DNA of 33,102 nucleotides from CAZVAR01 sp964625225 (GCA_964625225.1 CAZVAR010000021.1:1-33102), one strand, 5' to 3'; positions 1-8,205 are shown, counted from the stretch's first letter. A program made the numbers and translations. Notes: generated from the sequence alone by a model not told the origin.

Positions 1-497
1 GCTGCACCCTGCAGGGTGAGAATTCCGTCGGCGAGTTCTATTCGATCGCGATCACCAACAACTATCAACAAGCCGATACCGGCACGAAGATGATCCACAT
101 CGGAAAGAACACCACGTCGCGGATCATTTCGAAGGGCATCTCGGCCGGTAAGGCACAGAATACCTATCGTGGGCTGGTCAAGGTGCTGCCGAGGGCCGCG
201 GGCGCGCGGAACTACACACAATGCGACTCGCTGCTGATCGGCGACCGGTGCGGCGCACACACCTTCCCGTACATCGAGAACCAGAACCGTACTGCACGGG
301 TCGAGCACGAAGCGACCACCTCGAAGATCAGCGAGGATCAGCTCTTCTACTGCCGCCAGCGCGGCATCGACGAGGAAGCGGCGGTGTCGCTGATCGTCAA
401 CGGCTTCTGCCGTGAGGTGCTGCAGCAGCTCCCGATGGAGTTCGCGGTCGAGGCGCAGAAGCTGGTCGGGATCAGCCTCGAGGGAAGTGTGGGGTAA
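1..497 (+). CDS. sufB: SufB, Fe-S cluster scaffold subunit (3' part only)
   Basis: The window opens inside this gene; the reading frame starts at base 3 and gives the last 164 residues. SufB is the core subunit of the cytoplasmic SufBCD scaffold, on which Fe-S clusters are built. The visible part is the C-terminal beta-helix and closing helices, with the family stretches KNTTSRIISKGIS, NYTQCDSLLIG and VEHEATTSKISEDQLFYC. From knowledge of the E. coli protein, the Cys in QCDS and the Glu in EHEAT match residues needed for cluster assembly and contact with SufD. The gene ends in TAA at 495-497, about 100 bp before sufC, and leads the suf operon here. Its promoter and any IscR-type regulator lie outside the window. 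Identity is very secure; only the 5' end is missing. Confidence 0.97.
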   Translation, partial: CTLQGENSVGEFYSIAITNNYQQADTGTKMIHIGKNTTSRIISKGISAGKAQNTYRGLVKVLPRAAGARNYTQCDSLLIGDRCGAHTFPYIENQNRTARVEHEATTSKISEDQLFYCRQRGIDEEAAVSLIVNGFCREVLQQLPMEFAVEAQKLVGISLEGSVG

Positions 498-601
498 TCG
501 GGTCGCCGTCGCGGCCGGGTGGCCCGGACACGGAAGCAGCCCGGTCCCGGTCCGCCGTTCGTGCACCGGGGATGACGAAGAAGGGCGATAAAGGACTGAC
601 A

Positions 602-1351
602 ATGCTCGAAATCAGGAACCTATACGTCGAGGTCGACGGCAAGGAGATCCTCCGAGGCGTCGATTTGTCGGTCGGCACGGGCGAGGTACATGCGATCATG
701 GGCCCGAACGGCTCCGGCAAGAGCACCCTCGCCTACGCGCTCGCAGGCCGCGACGGCTACGAGATCACCCGTGGCGAGGTCCTGTACGAGGGGCGGAACC
801 TTCTGGAGATGGAGCCGGAGGAGCGGGCCGCGGCCGGCCTGTTCCTGGCCTTCCAGTATCCGGTCGAGATTCCCGGCGTCACCAGCATAACCTTCCTGCG
901 CACGGCGCTGAACGCGATCCGCAAGGCCCGGGGGGAGCCGGAGCTCGACGCGATGCAGTTCTTGAAGCATGTCCGCGAGAAGGCGAAGGCGCTCGGGGTC
1001 GATGACGAGATGCTGAAGCGCGCCGTCAATGTCGGCTTCTCCGGCGGTGAGAAGAAGCGCAACGAGGCGCTGCAGATGGCGGTGCTCGACCCGAAGCTGG
1101 CGGTGCTGGACGAGACCGACAGTGGTCTCGACATTGACGCGCTGCGCATCGTCGCGGACGGCGTCAACAAGCTTCGCTCACCCGAGCGGTCGATGCTGGT
1201 GATCACGCATTATCAGCGCCTTCTCGACTACATCGTGCCAGACCGCGTCCACGTGCTGGCGCAGGGCCGGATCGTGCAGTCCGGCGGCAAGGAGTTGGCG
1301 GTCGAGCTCGAGGAAAAGGGCTACGGCGCCTTCCTGGATGCCGCAGCCTGA
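602..1351 (+). CDS. sufC: SufC, ABC-type ATPase of the SufBCD complex
   Basis: This is the soluble ATPase that powers the SufBCD Fe-S scaffold; despite its ABC fold it is not a transporter. The 249-residue product has Walker A GPNGSGKST at residues 34-42, a signature loop FSGGEKKRNE, Walker B with LAVLDETDSGLDID, and an H-loop ITHYQ. The DSGLDIDAL wording after Walker B is characteristic of SufC rather than of transport ATPases. I chose the ATG at 602 (MLEIRNLYVEV) because an AAAGGA ribosome site precedes it; an in-frame ATG at 572 would add ten residues that do not resemble the family. The stop overlaps the sufD start (TGATG), indicating translational coupling. Confidence 0.97.
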   Translation: MLEIRNLYVEVDGKEILRGVDLSVGTGEVHAIMGPNGSGKSTLAYALAGRDGYEITRGEVLYEGRNLLEMEPEERAAAGLFLAFQYPVEIPGVTSITFLRTALNAIRKARGEPELDAMQFLKHVREKAKALGVDDEMLKRAVNVGFSGGEKKRNEALQMAVLDPKLAVLDETDSGLDIDALRIVADGVNKLRSPERSMLVITHYQRLLDYIVPDRVHVLAQGRIVQSGGKELAVELEEKGYGAFLDAAA

Positions 1352-2685
1352 TGGTCAGCGCGATGCCTTCCGATTCCCGTGACATGGTGGTCGGCACTGA
1401 GCCCTGGCTCGCGCAGTTCGCCGCGCTGAAGGAGAGCCTGCCGGGCGCCGATCTGCCCTGGCTTGCCGAACTGCGTGAAGCCGGCTGCACCCGCTTCGCC
1501 GAGCTTGGTTTGCCAACCCACAAGGTCGAGGCCTGGAAGTACACCAGCCTGCGGCCGCTTGCGCGCGTCCCGTTCGCACCGGCTGCGACGGAGCCCGGTG
1601 TGTCGGTCGTGCCGAAGCTTCTGGCCGAAGATCAGGCGGCGGCACGGCTCGTATTCGTGAACGGCCGTTTCCGGCCCGAACTGTCCGACCTAGCGGGGTT
1701 GCCGGCCGGCGTCCGCGCCGGTGGTCTGGCGGAGGCGCTCGCCCGAGAGCCCGACCGGATTGCCGAGACGCTCGGCCGCACCGGTGCGCTGGACGGTCAT
1801 TCGATGTTGGCGCTCAACACCGCGTTGATGGCCGACGGCTTCGTGCTGACCATCGACCGGGGTGCGGCGCTCGAACGGCCGATCGAGATCACCTATCTCG
1901 CTATCCCCGACGGCACCTCCCCTGCCCTGCATCCGCGCAATCTGATCGTGGCCGGGCCGGGCAGCCGCGCGACGGTGGTGGAGCACCATGTCGGCGGCGA
2001 TGGGGTCTATCTGGTCAACGGCGTAACGGAGGTCCTGGTCGGCGATGGGGCCGTGCTCCGGCACTACAAGGTCCAGGAGGAAGGCGCCGACGGCTACCAT
2101 CTCTATCTCAGCCGCGTCCGGATCGACCGTGACGCGCTGTACGACAATTTCGTCCTGTCGATCGGCGGCCGTCTCGCGCGGAACCAGATCGAGGCGGTTA
2201 TCGACGGGGCCGGTGCGGAATGCCTGCTGAACGGCGCCTATATGGCGACCGGGCGGCAGCATCTCGATCACACGAGCCTGATCGATCATGCGGCGCCCCA
2301 CGCGCGCAGCCGGCAGGTCTATCACGGCGTCCTCGACGGACAGGCGCGCGGCGTGTTCCAGGGCCAGATCGTCGTCCGGCGCCAGGCGCAGAAGACGGAC
2401 GGCTATCAGCTCAACCGGGCGCTGCTGCTGTCGGATGGGGCCGAAATCGACAGCAAGCCCAATCTCGAGATCTATGCCGACGACGTGAAATGCAGCCATG
2501 GCGCGACCGCCGGCGATCTCGACAAGGATGCTCTCTTCTATCTTCGGGCCCGCGGCATTCCCGAGCCCGAGGCCAGGGCCCTGCTGATCGCCGCCTTTCT
2601 GAACGAGGTTATCGACAACGAGCCGGTCGAGGCCGCGCAGGACGTGTTCCGCGCCCGCGTCGATGCATGGCTGCGCCGGCGCTGA
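1351..2685 (+). CDS. sufD: SufD, Fe-S cluster assembly subunit
   Basis: SufD pairs with SufB in the SufBC2D scaffold and is linked to iron delivery during cluster assembly. The 444-residue product has the family's variable helical N-terminus (about 1-130), a right-handed beta-helix core, and a conserved C-terminal part with CSHGATAGDLDKDALFYLRARG. The His in CSHGAT corresponds to the His that E. coli SufD contributes at the SufB-SufD interface. The length is usual for the family. The start ATG overlaps the sufC stop by one base; in-frame ATG codons at 1363 and 1384 are possible alternatives. sufS follows after 13 bases, so the operon is uninterrupted. Confidence 0.95.
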   Translation: MVSAMPSDSRDMVVGTEPWLAQFAALKESLPGADLPWLAELREAGCTRFAELGLPTHKVEAWKYTSLRPLARVPFAPAATEPGVSVVPKLLAEDQAAARLVFVNGRFRPELSDLAGLPAGVRAGGLAEALAREPDRIAETLGRTGALDGHSMLALNTALMADGFVLTIDRGAALERPIEITYLAIPDGTSPALHPRNLIVAGPGSRATVVEHHVGGDGVYLVNGVTEVLVGDGAVLRHYKVQEEGADGYHLYLSRVRIDRDALYDNFVLSIGGRLARNQIEAVIDGAGAECLLNGAYMATGRQHLDHTSLIDHAAPHARSRQVYHGVLDGQARGVFQGQIVVRRQAQKTDGYQLNRALLLSDGAEIDSKPNLEIYADDVKCSHGATAGDLDKDALFYLRARGIPEPEARALLIAAFLNEVIDNEPVEAAQDVFRARVDAWLRRR

Positions 2686-2698
2686 AAGGGGTCCGAGC

Positions 2699-3967
2699 AT
2701 GAGCGGCTTCAGTGGTCTCGCCACCGCACCGGCCCCGGCCCTGCGCCCGAATTTCGACGTGGCGCGTATCCGCGAGGACTTCCCGATCTTCCGGCAGAGG
2801 ATCTACGGCAAGCCCCTCGTCTTCCTCGACAGCGCCGCCAGCGCCCAGAAACCCCGCCAGGTGCTGGATGCCATGCGGACGCTGTACGAGAGCGAGTACG
2901 CTAACGTCCATCGCGGCGTCTATTGGCTGAGCCAGCGCGCGACCGACCGGTTCGAGGGGGCGCGGGAGAAGGTTGCCCGGTTCCTGAACGCGCCGGGCCC
3001 CGACAACATCGTCTTCACCCGGAATGCGACCGAGGCGATCAACCTTGTTGCCGCGAGCTGGGGTCGGACCTTTCTGAGGGACGGTGACGAAATCGTCCTC
3101 TCGCAGATGGAGCATCACGCGAATATCGTGCCGTGGCAGCTGCTCCGGAACGAAAGGCACATCGTCCTCAAGGTGGCGCCGATCGACACGGACGGGAACT
3201 TCCTGCTTGACGCGTACCGGAAGCTGCTCGGTCCGGGCACGCGTCTCGTCGCCATCACCCACGTCTCCAATGCGATCGGCACGATCACGCCGATCCGCGA
3301 GATCATTCGCCTTGCCCATGAGGTCGGCGCGGTGGTGCTGGTGGACGGCAGCCAGAGCGCACCGCACATGCGGGTCGACGTGCGCGACCTGAACGCCGAT
3401 TTCTACGTGTTCACCGGGCACAAGCTCTACGGTCCGTCGGGCATCGGCGTCCTTTACGGCAAGAAAGACCTGCTGGAGGCGATGCCGCCGTATCAGGGTG
3501 GTGGCGACATGATCGCGAACGTCACGTTCGAGGAAACGACCTACAAGCCGCCGCCGCACCGGTTCGAGGCCGGCACGCCGGCGATCGCCGAAGCGGTCGG
3601 CCTCGATGCGGCGATCGACTATGTCGAGGCGCTCGGCTTCGAGAACATCCAGGCGCACGAGCACGACCTGCTGGTCTACGCGACCGAGCGCCTGTCGGAA
3701 ATTCCCGGGCTTCGCATCGTCGGGCGTGCAGCGGAGAAAGCGAGCATCATCTCCTTCACGATCGAGGGCGCCCATCCGCACGATGTCGGCACGATCCTGG
3801 ATCGCGCCGGCGTCGCCGTGCGCGCCGGGCACCATTGCGTACAGCCGCTGATGGACCATTTCGGCCTGCCGGCAACGGTGCGGGCCTCCTTCGGCATCTA
3901 CAACACGCGCGAGGATGCGGACGCGCTGGTCGCGGCGGTTCGGCAGGTGCAGGAGATTTTCGGATGA
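2699..3967 (+). CDS. sufS: SufS, PLP-dependent cysteine desulfurase (group II)
   Basis: SufS removes sulfur from L-cysteine, giving alanine and an enzyme persulfide that is passed on for Fe-S assembly. The 422-residue protein is a class V aminotransferase-fold enzyme. The PLP lysine is K242 in VFTGHKLYGPSGIG and the persulfide cysteine is C380 in RAGHHCVQPLM. The short active-site loop around this Cys marks group II (SufS/CsdA) rather than IscS. The ATG at 2699 has AAAGGGG upstream; an ATG at 2663 inside sufD would add an unrelated extension. The gene end overlaps the following sufU start (ATGATGG). The sulfur acceptor is expected to be the adjacent SufU, since no sufE is seen here. Confidence 0.96.
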   Translation: MSGFSGLATAPAPALRPNFDVARIREDFPIFRQRIYGKPLVFLDSAASAQKPRQVLDAMRTLYESEYANVHRGVYWLSQRATDRFEGAREKVARFLNAPGPDNIVFTRNATEAINLVAASWGRTFLRDGDEIVLSQMEHHANIVPWQLLRNERHIVLKVAPIDTDGNFLLDAYRKLLGPGTRLVAITHVSNAIGTITPIREIIRLAHEVGAVVLVDGSQSAPHMRVDVRDLNADFYVFTGHKLYGPSGIGVLYGKKDLLEAMPPYQGGGDMIANVTFEETTYKPPPHRFEAGTPAIAEAVGLDAAIDYVEALGFENIQAHEHDLLVYATERLSEIPGLRIVGRAAEKASIISFTIEGAHPHDVGTILDRAGVAVRAGHHCVQPLMDHFGLPATVRASFGIYNTREDADALVAAVRQVQEIFG

Positions 3968-4434
3968 TGGACGAGCTACGTGAGCTCTATCAGGAGGTCA
4001 TCCTCGACCATGGCAAGCATCCGCGGAACCTCCGGAAGATTGCCGACGCCGACTATCAGGCTCACGGCAACAATCCTCTCTGCGGCGACAAGGTGACCGT
4101 TTATCTGAAGCTGGACCCGGACGGACGCATCGCGGATGTGGCCTTCGAGGGACGCGGCTGTGCCATCTCCACCGCATCGGCGTCGATGATGACCGAGATT
4201 CTGAAGGGCCGGACCCGGGACGAGGCGCAACGACTCTTCGAGCATTTTCACGCGATGTGCACCGGCGAGGAGGAACCGGCCGAGCCGCGCCCGGGCGAGG
4301 ACCCGGACGCCTTCGAGCGGCTGCAGATGCTGTCGGGCGTGCGCCAGTTTCCGATGCGGGTCAAATGCGCGACCCTCGCCTGGCATACGATGAATGCGGC
4401 CATGAGCGGCCAGAGCAAGGTTTCGACGGAGTGA
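3964..4434 (+). CDS. sufU: SufU, NifU-N-like sulfur-transfer protein
   Basis: This 156-residue protein belongs to the SUF-type NifU/IscU family. In Bacillus subtilis the homologue is a zinc protein that accepts sulfur from SufS rather than acting as a true scaffold. The expected ligand set is present: C40 and D42 in NPLCGDK, C66 in GRGCAIS and C135 in VKCATLAWHT. The insertion of about 20 residues between the second and third Cys regions (EEEPAEPRPGEDPDAF) is typical of SufU and absent from IscU. Two adjacent ATG codons (3964 and 3967) could both start translation; the first overlaps the sufS stop. Its place directly after sufS supports a partner role. Confidence 0.93.
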   Translation: MMDELRELYQEVILDHGKHPRNLRKIADADYQAHGNNPLCGDKVTVYLKLDPDGRIADVAFEGRGCAISTASASMMTEILKGRTRDEAQRLFEHFHAMCTGEEEPAEPRPGEDPDAFERLQMLSGVRQFPMRVKCATLAWHTMNAAMSGQSKVSTE

Positions 4435-4438
4435 TCGG

Positions 4439-4834
4439 ATGTATACGCCGGGCCTTCGAGCGTTCGTCTCACCCCCTGCCGAAGGGGATTTCCGTGCCCG
4501 CGCCGGCAAGCCGCTGGCGCCGGGCACGCCGGTTGCGGCGCGCGATGAGGTGATTGCCGCGTTGCGGACCGTGTACGACCCCGAGATCCCGGTCAATATC
4601 TACGATCTGGGGCTGATCTACGACTTGGAGATCGACGGGGACGGCTCGGTCCGGATCGAGATGACATTGACGGCGCCCGGCTGCCCCGTCGCCGGCGAGA
4701 TGCCGGGCATGGTCGCCGATGCGGTCGCCGATGTGGAAGGGATCGGTGAGGTCGATGTGTCGCTCGTGTTCGACCCGCCCTGGACGCCGGAGCGGATGTC
4801 CGAAGAGGCCCGGGTCGCTCTGGACATGTTTTGA
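4439..4834 (+). CDS. sufT: SufT-like MIP18/DUF59 Fe-S assembly factor
   Basis: This 131-residue protein is a MIP18-family (DUF59) member of the type found in SUF operons. Such proteins help mature or deliver Fe-S clusters, but their exact step is not settled. The domain spans about residues 37-131, with YDPEIPVNIYDLGLIYDLEI and the TAPGCPVAGEMP loop carrying the conserved Cys. The first 36 residues are a weakly conserved extension. The ATG lies 4 bases after the sufU stop and has GGAG in front of it, so it is co-translated with sufU. A general metal-sulfur assembly role is secure from family and context; the specific client is unknown. Confidence 0.92.
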   Translation: MYTPGLRAFVSPPAEGDFRARAGKPLAPGTPVAARDEVIAALRTVYDPEIPVNIYDLGLIYDLEIDGDGSVRIEMTLTAPGCPVAGEMPGMVADAVADVEGIGEVDVSLVFDPPWTPERMSEEARVALDMF

Positions 4835-4885
4835 CGACCTTCCTATGTCTCAAATGGTTAGGGTTCACCGTGGAGGCTGACTGAC

Positions 4886-5224
4886 ATGGATAGGCCCCCT
4901 GTACTGACGCTGACCGACGCGGCCGCCGGACGGGTGCGCGAGTTGATGGAGAAGAGCGACAAGCCTGTGCTCGGCGTGCGCATCGGCGTGCGTACCCGCG
5001 GCTGTTCCGGCCTGAGCTACTCGGTCGAGTATGCCGATGCACCGAAGAAGTTCGAGGAAGTGGTCGAGGACAAGGGCGTCCGACTGTTCATCGATCCGAC
5101 CGCAGTGATGTTCCTGGTCGGCTCGACCATGGATTATGTCGAAGAGAAGTTCCATTCCGGCTTCGTCTTCAGCAATCCGAACGAGAAGGGACGCTGCGGT
5201 TGCGGAGAATCGTTCCACGTCTGA
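4886..5224 (+). CDS. sufA: SufA/IscA-type Fe-S carrier protein
   Basis: This A-type carrier of 112 residues accepts Fe-S clusters from the scaffold and passes them to apo-proteins. All three conserved cysteines are present: C40 in RGCSGLSY, and C104 and C106 in GRCGCGESF near the C-terminus. The length is usual for the family. GGAGG at 4871-4875 precedes the ATG. The 51-bp gap after sufT is the first real spacing in the operon, but no terminator is seen there, so the gene is probably still co-transcribed. Sequence alone does not cleanly separate SufA from IscA or ErpA; the operon position favours SufA. Confidence 0.94.
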   Translation: MDRPPVLTLTDAAAGRVRELMEKSDKPVLGVRIGVRTRGCSGLSYSVEYADAPKKFEEVVEDKGVRLFIDPTAVMFLVGSTMDYVEEKFHSGFVFSNPNEKGRCGCGESFHV

Positions 5225-5250
5225 TCGGCCGGCCTCCACGGCTCGGTTCG

Positions 5251-5271
5251 ACGGCGGCCTCGGGCCGCCGT
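5251..5271 (+). terminator. Hairpin after sufA, possible end of the suf operon
   Basis: A perfect 9-bp inverted repeat (ACGGCGGCC / GGCCGCCGT) with a 3-base loop lies 26 bases after the sufA stop. The following bases (CTTGCATTC) are only weakly T-rich. It may slow or end transcription, but it is not a textbook intrinsic terminator. Confidence 0.4.
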
Positions 5272-5295
5272 CTTGCATTCCGGGCGCGAATCACC

Positions 5296-5323
5296 TTGCG
5301 ATCCCGCTCCGATGCGATATCGT
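5296..5323 (+). promoter_or_regulatory. Candidate sigma-70 promoter of the ferric-iron binding protein gene
   Basis: TTGCGA at 5296-5301 and TATCGT at 5318-5323 are separated by 16 bp and each matches the housekeeping consensus at four of six positions. Transcription would start near 5330, about 35 bases before the gene's ATG. The candidate iron operator overlaps the predicted start point. This is a consensus match only. Confidence 0.35.
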
Positions 5324-5326
5324 GCG

Positions 5327-5345
5327 ATTGAAACGCATTCGCAAT
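5327..5345 (+). promoter_or_regulatory. Candidate iron-responsive (Fur-family) operator
   Basis: The 19-bp element ATTGAAACGCATTCGCAAT has matching outer arms (ATTG/CAAT). It sits in a slightly longer imperfect palindrome, GCGATTG to CAATTGC at 5324-5348, whose arms match at 6 of 7 positions. Its length and its position just upstream of a ferric-iron binding protein gene fit a Fur-type repressor site. The inner part is not well symmetric, and the exact alphaproteobacterial consensus cannot be checked here, so the regulator assignment is an inference. Confidence 0.4.
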
Positions 5346-5365
5346 TGCTGCATCGGGAGCAGGAT

Positions 5366-6388
5366 ATGGCATCACGTTACCGGTCCCTGTGCGCCGCCAT
5401 AGCGATGGTAGCGCTGGGCACCGCGACCGGCGCGTCGGCGGCCGAGGTCAACATCTATTCCGCCCGGCACTATCAGTCGGATGACGAGCTCTACGCGAAC
5501 TTCACCGAACGCACCGGCATCAAGGTCAACCGGATCGAGGACAGCTCCGACAAGCTGGTGACGCGGATCGTCAACGAGGGTGACAACAGCCCCGCGGACG
5601 TTTTGATCACTGTCGATGCCGGCCGGCTCTGGCGGGCGGAGCAGAAGGATTTGTTCCAGCCGGTCCGCTCCGCCGTCCTGGAGGAACGGATCCCGGCCAG
5701 CCTGCGCCACCCGGACGGCAAATGGTTCGGCTTCTCGAAGCGCGCACGCGTGATCCTCTACGACAAGGACAGGATCGAGAACCCGCCGAAGACCTACGAG
5801 GCGCTTGCGGACCCGGCATACAAGGGCGAAGTCTGCATCCGCTCGAGCTCCAATATCTATAATCTCTCGCTGCTGGCTTCACTGATCGAGCATCACGGTG
5901 AGGCCGAAGCGGAGAAGTGGGCGAAGGGCGTGGTCGCCAACTTTGCCCGGCCGCCCAAGGGCGGCGATACCGATCAGATCAAGGCGGTCGCCGCCGGCGA
6001 GTGTGGAATCGCCGTCGCCAACACCTACTACTTCGTCCGGCTGCTCAAGTCCGACAAGGCTGCCGACCGCGAAGTGGCCGAGAAGCTGGGCGTCGTGTTT
6101 CCCAATCAGGATGACCGCGGCACCCACGTCAATATCTCGGGCGCGGGCGTGCTCAAGCATGCACCGAACCGCGATGCGGCCGTGAAGTTTCTCGAATATC
6201 TCGCCAGCGACGAGGCCCAGCGCCACCTCGCCAGCGGCAACAACGAGTATCCCGTCGTCCCGAGCGTCCCGACGGACGAGACCCTCGCCGGCCTGGGCGA
6301 CTTCAAGGAGGATACAGTGAACGTCAGCGTTCTCGGCGAGAACCAACCGACCGCCCAGAAGGTCTACGACCGCGTCGGCTGGAAGTGA
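5366..6388 (+). CDS. fbpA: Periplasmic ferric-iron binding protein (FbpA/AfuA type)
   Basis: This 340-residue protein is the extracytoplasmic binding component of an Fe3+ ABC importer. A Sec signal peptide (MASRYRSLCAAIAMVALG...) ends at about ASA|AE, residues 25-26. The mature protein starts EVNIYSARHYQSDDELY, typical of FbpA/FutA. The GIAVANTYYFVRLL segment carries the paired tyrosines that bind ferric iron in this family, and NISGAGVLKHAPN is also a family hallmark. The ATG at 5366 gives a proper signal peptide, and GGGAGCAGG precedes it. The gene converges with its likely permease partner, overlapping it, and no ATPase subunit is encoded nearby. A candidate iron operator lies upstream. 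Confidence 0.93.
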   Translation: MASRYRSLCAAIAMVALGTATGASAAEVNIYSARHYQSDDELYANFTERTGIKVNRIEDSSDKLVTRIVNEGDNSPADVLITVDAGRLWRAEQKDLFQPVRSAVLEERIPASLRHPDGKWFGFSKRARVILYDKDRIENPPKTYEALADPAYKGEVCIRSSSNIYNLSLLASLIEHHGEAEAEKWAKGVVANFARPPKGGDTDQIKAVAAGECGIAVANTYYFVRLLKSDKAADREVAEKLGVVFPNQDDRGTHVNISGAGVLKHAPNRDAAVKFLEYLASDEAQRHLASGNNEYPVVPSVPTDETLAGLGDFKEDTVNVSVLGENQPTAQKVYDRVGWK

Positions 6389-8115
6389 GCGACCGGCGTC
6401 TCGGCCGGCAGTGCGGCCCCGCCTCCCGGCGGGGCCTTTTTCCCGGCCGCATCGGCCGCCGCGGCGCCGGGCCGGGCCCGGGCGATCGCCCGTGAGAGAC
6501 CGATCACCGGCAGCAGGCTGACGGCCACGATGGTGAGTGCTGCCGTCGAAGCTTCGGTCAGCCGCTCGTCCATCGCGAGCTGGAACGCCTGCACCGCGAG
6601 CGTGTCGAAGTTGAACGGCCGGAGCAACAGCGTGGCCGGCAGTTCCTTCATGACCTCTACGAACAGGATCAGGCCGGCCGTCAGCAGGCTTCCGGCCATC
6701 ATCGGCGCGTGGACGCGCAGCAGCGTCCGCGCGCCGCCGGCGCCGAGGCTCTGGGCCGCCGCATCCATGCTCGGCGTGATCTTGGCCAGGCCAGCGGAGA
6801 CCGTCTGCAGGGAAACCGCAAGGAATCGCACCAGATAGGCCAGCACCAGCCCGGCGATCGTCCCGGTCAGCAACAACCCCGTCGCAACGCCGAACCGGTC
6901 CCGCATCCAGGTGTCCAGCAGATTGTCGAATGCGGTGAACGGGATCAGGATGCCGACGGCGATCACCGATCCCGGCACCGCATAGCCGAGGCTGACCGTG
7001 TACACCGCCGCCGAGGTGAGCGGCCCCGGCTGCCGGCGCGCGGCGTAGCCGATCAGGACCGAGAGCACTACCGCGAGCACCGCCGTCAACGCGGCGAGCG
7101 AGGCGCTGTTGAGGGCGAGCTGAACGTATCGGGCGCCCCATTGGGAGTCGCCGTCCAAGAGCGCCATCCGCAGCAGCAACAGTCCCGGAACCAGGAATCC
7201 CACCAGGACCGGCGCTCCGCAGGCCGCGGTCGCCAGCCAGGCCGAGACGCCGCGCAGCCGGATTGCCGGCAGCGTCCGGTACTTGCCCGAAGTCTGGTGG
7301 AAGCGCGCACGCCCGCGCGACAGCCGTTCCCCGGCCAGCAGCAGCAGCACAAATCCCAGCAGCGCCGTCGAGAGCTGGGCCGCTGCGACCGGGTCTCCCA
7401 TCGAGAACCAGGCGCGATAGATCCCCGTCGTGAACGTCGGCACGCCGAAATAGGCAACCGTTCCGAAATCCGCGAGGACCTCCATCAAGGCCAGGACCGT
7501 GCCTGCGGCGAGCGCGGGGCGGGCTAGAGGCAGCGCAATCCGGGCGAACGTCTCCCAGGGTCCGGCGCCGAGCGTCCGGGCAACCTCGATCGCGCAGACG
7601 GACTGTTCCAGGAACGCGGCGCGCGCCAACAGATAGACGTAGGGATAGAAGGCGAACACGAACATGGTCACGGCCCCGCCGAGGGACCGTATCTCCGGGA
7701 ACCGATAGTCGCGTGCGCCCCACCCGGTGAGATCCCGGATCATCGTCTGCACGGGCCCGGAGACCTGGAGGAAATCCGTATAGGTGTAGGCGAGCACATA
7801 GGCGGGGACCGCCAGCGGCAGCACGAGGGCCCACTCGAACAGCCTCCGGCCGGGGAACCGGCACATCGTCACCAGCCAGGCCGTCCCGGCGCCGATGACG
7901 GCGACCCCGAGTCCCGTGCCGGCGGCCAGCCAGAGGGTATTGGCCACATAGTCCGGCAGGACGGTCGCGGCGAGATGTGCCCATGCCCCCTGCCCCGGCA
8001 GCAGCAGATGCAGTGCGACGGTCAGGATCGGCAAGGCGAAGAGGAGCGCCACCACGAGCGCGATGCCGGTCAACGATGAGGGCGCCCGCCAGCGTCGGCG
8101 CGCGGGCCGGGCCAT
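6364..8115 (-). CDS. fbpB: Ferric-iron ABC transporter permease (FbpB type, fused)
   Basis: This inner-membrane permease should move Fe3+ delivered by the binding protein encoded convergently next door. The 583-residue product contains two tandem permease halves, as usual for FbpB, with about 12 hydrophobic segments. The EAA-type loops include EVARTLGAGPWETFARIALPL in the first half and AAQSLGAGGARTLLRVHAPM in the second. I chose the ATG at 8115 because AGGGA sits 5 bases upstream; a GTG at 8142 is the alternative. The last 25 bp overlap the 3' end of fbpA. The C-terminal tail (rich in Ala, Gly and Pro) is read across the fbpA terminator. No FbpC-type ATPase is present here, so it must be encoded elsewhere or shared. 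Confidence 0.93.
   Translation of the reverse strand: MARPARRRWRAPSSLTGIALVVALLFALPILTVALHLLLPGQGAWAHLAATVLPDYVANTLWLAAGTGLGVAVIGAGTAWLVTMCRFPGRRLFEWALVLPLAVPAYVLAYTYTDFLQVSGPVQTMIRDLTGWGARDYRFPEIRSLGGAVTMFVFAFYPYVYLLARAAFLEQSVCAIEVARTLGAGPWETFARIALPLARPALAAGTVLALMEVLADFGTVAYFGVPTFTTGIYRAWFSMGDPVAAAQLSTALLGFVLLLLAGERLSRGRARFHQTSGKYRTLPAIRLRGVSAWLATAACGAPVLVGFLVPGLLLLRMALLDGDSQWGARYVQLALNSASLAALTAVLAVVLSVLIGYAARRQPGPLTSAAVYTVSLGYAVPGSVIAVGILIPFTAFDNLLDTWMRDRFGVATGLLLTGTIAGLVLAYLVRFLAVSLQTVSAGLAKITPSMDAAAQSLGAGGARTLLRVHAPMMAGSLLTAGLILFVEVMKELPATLLLRPFNFDTLAVQAFQLAMDERLTEASTAALTIVAVSLLPVIGLSRAIARARPGAAAADAAGKKAPPGGGAALPAETPVAHFQPTRS
6415..6441 (+). terminator. Strong intrinsic terminator of the ferric-iron binding protein gene
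   Basis: A perfect 9-bp GC stem (GGCCCCGCC / GGCGGGGCC) with a TCCC loop is followed directly by five T residues. It lies 26 bases after the fbpA stop and inside the 3' coding end of the convergent permease gene. Only the plus-strand direction has a T tract, so it should not stop permease transcription. Confidence 0.85.
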
Positions 8116-8205
8116 GACATCCCTGGTCCTAGGACGGGTCACGAGCGTAGCGTATGCGGCGTCGGCGGGACGGTGACGGGGCGGCCGACCTTGCCCGCAT
8201 TCCGG

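Noticed and set aside
2609..3859. Long minus-strand open frame opposite sufS
   Set aside because: It mirrors a secure sufS gene and shows no domain; an artefact of high GC content.
5879..7984. 701-residue minus-strand frame across fbpA and fbpB
   Set aside because: Low-complexity Arg/Gly-rich translation in a shadow frame of the permease, which has clear membrane helices in its own frame.
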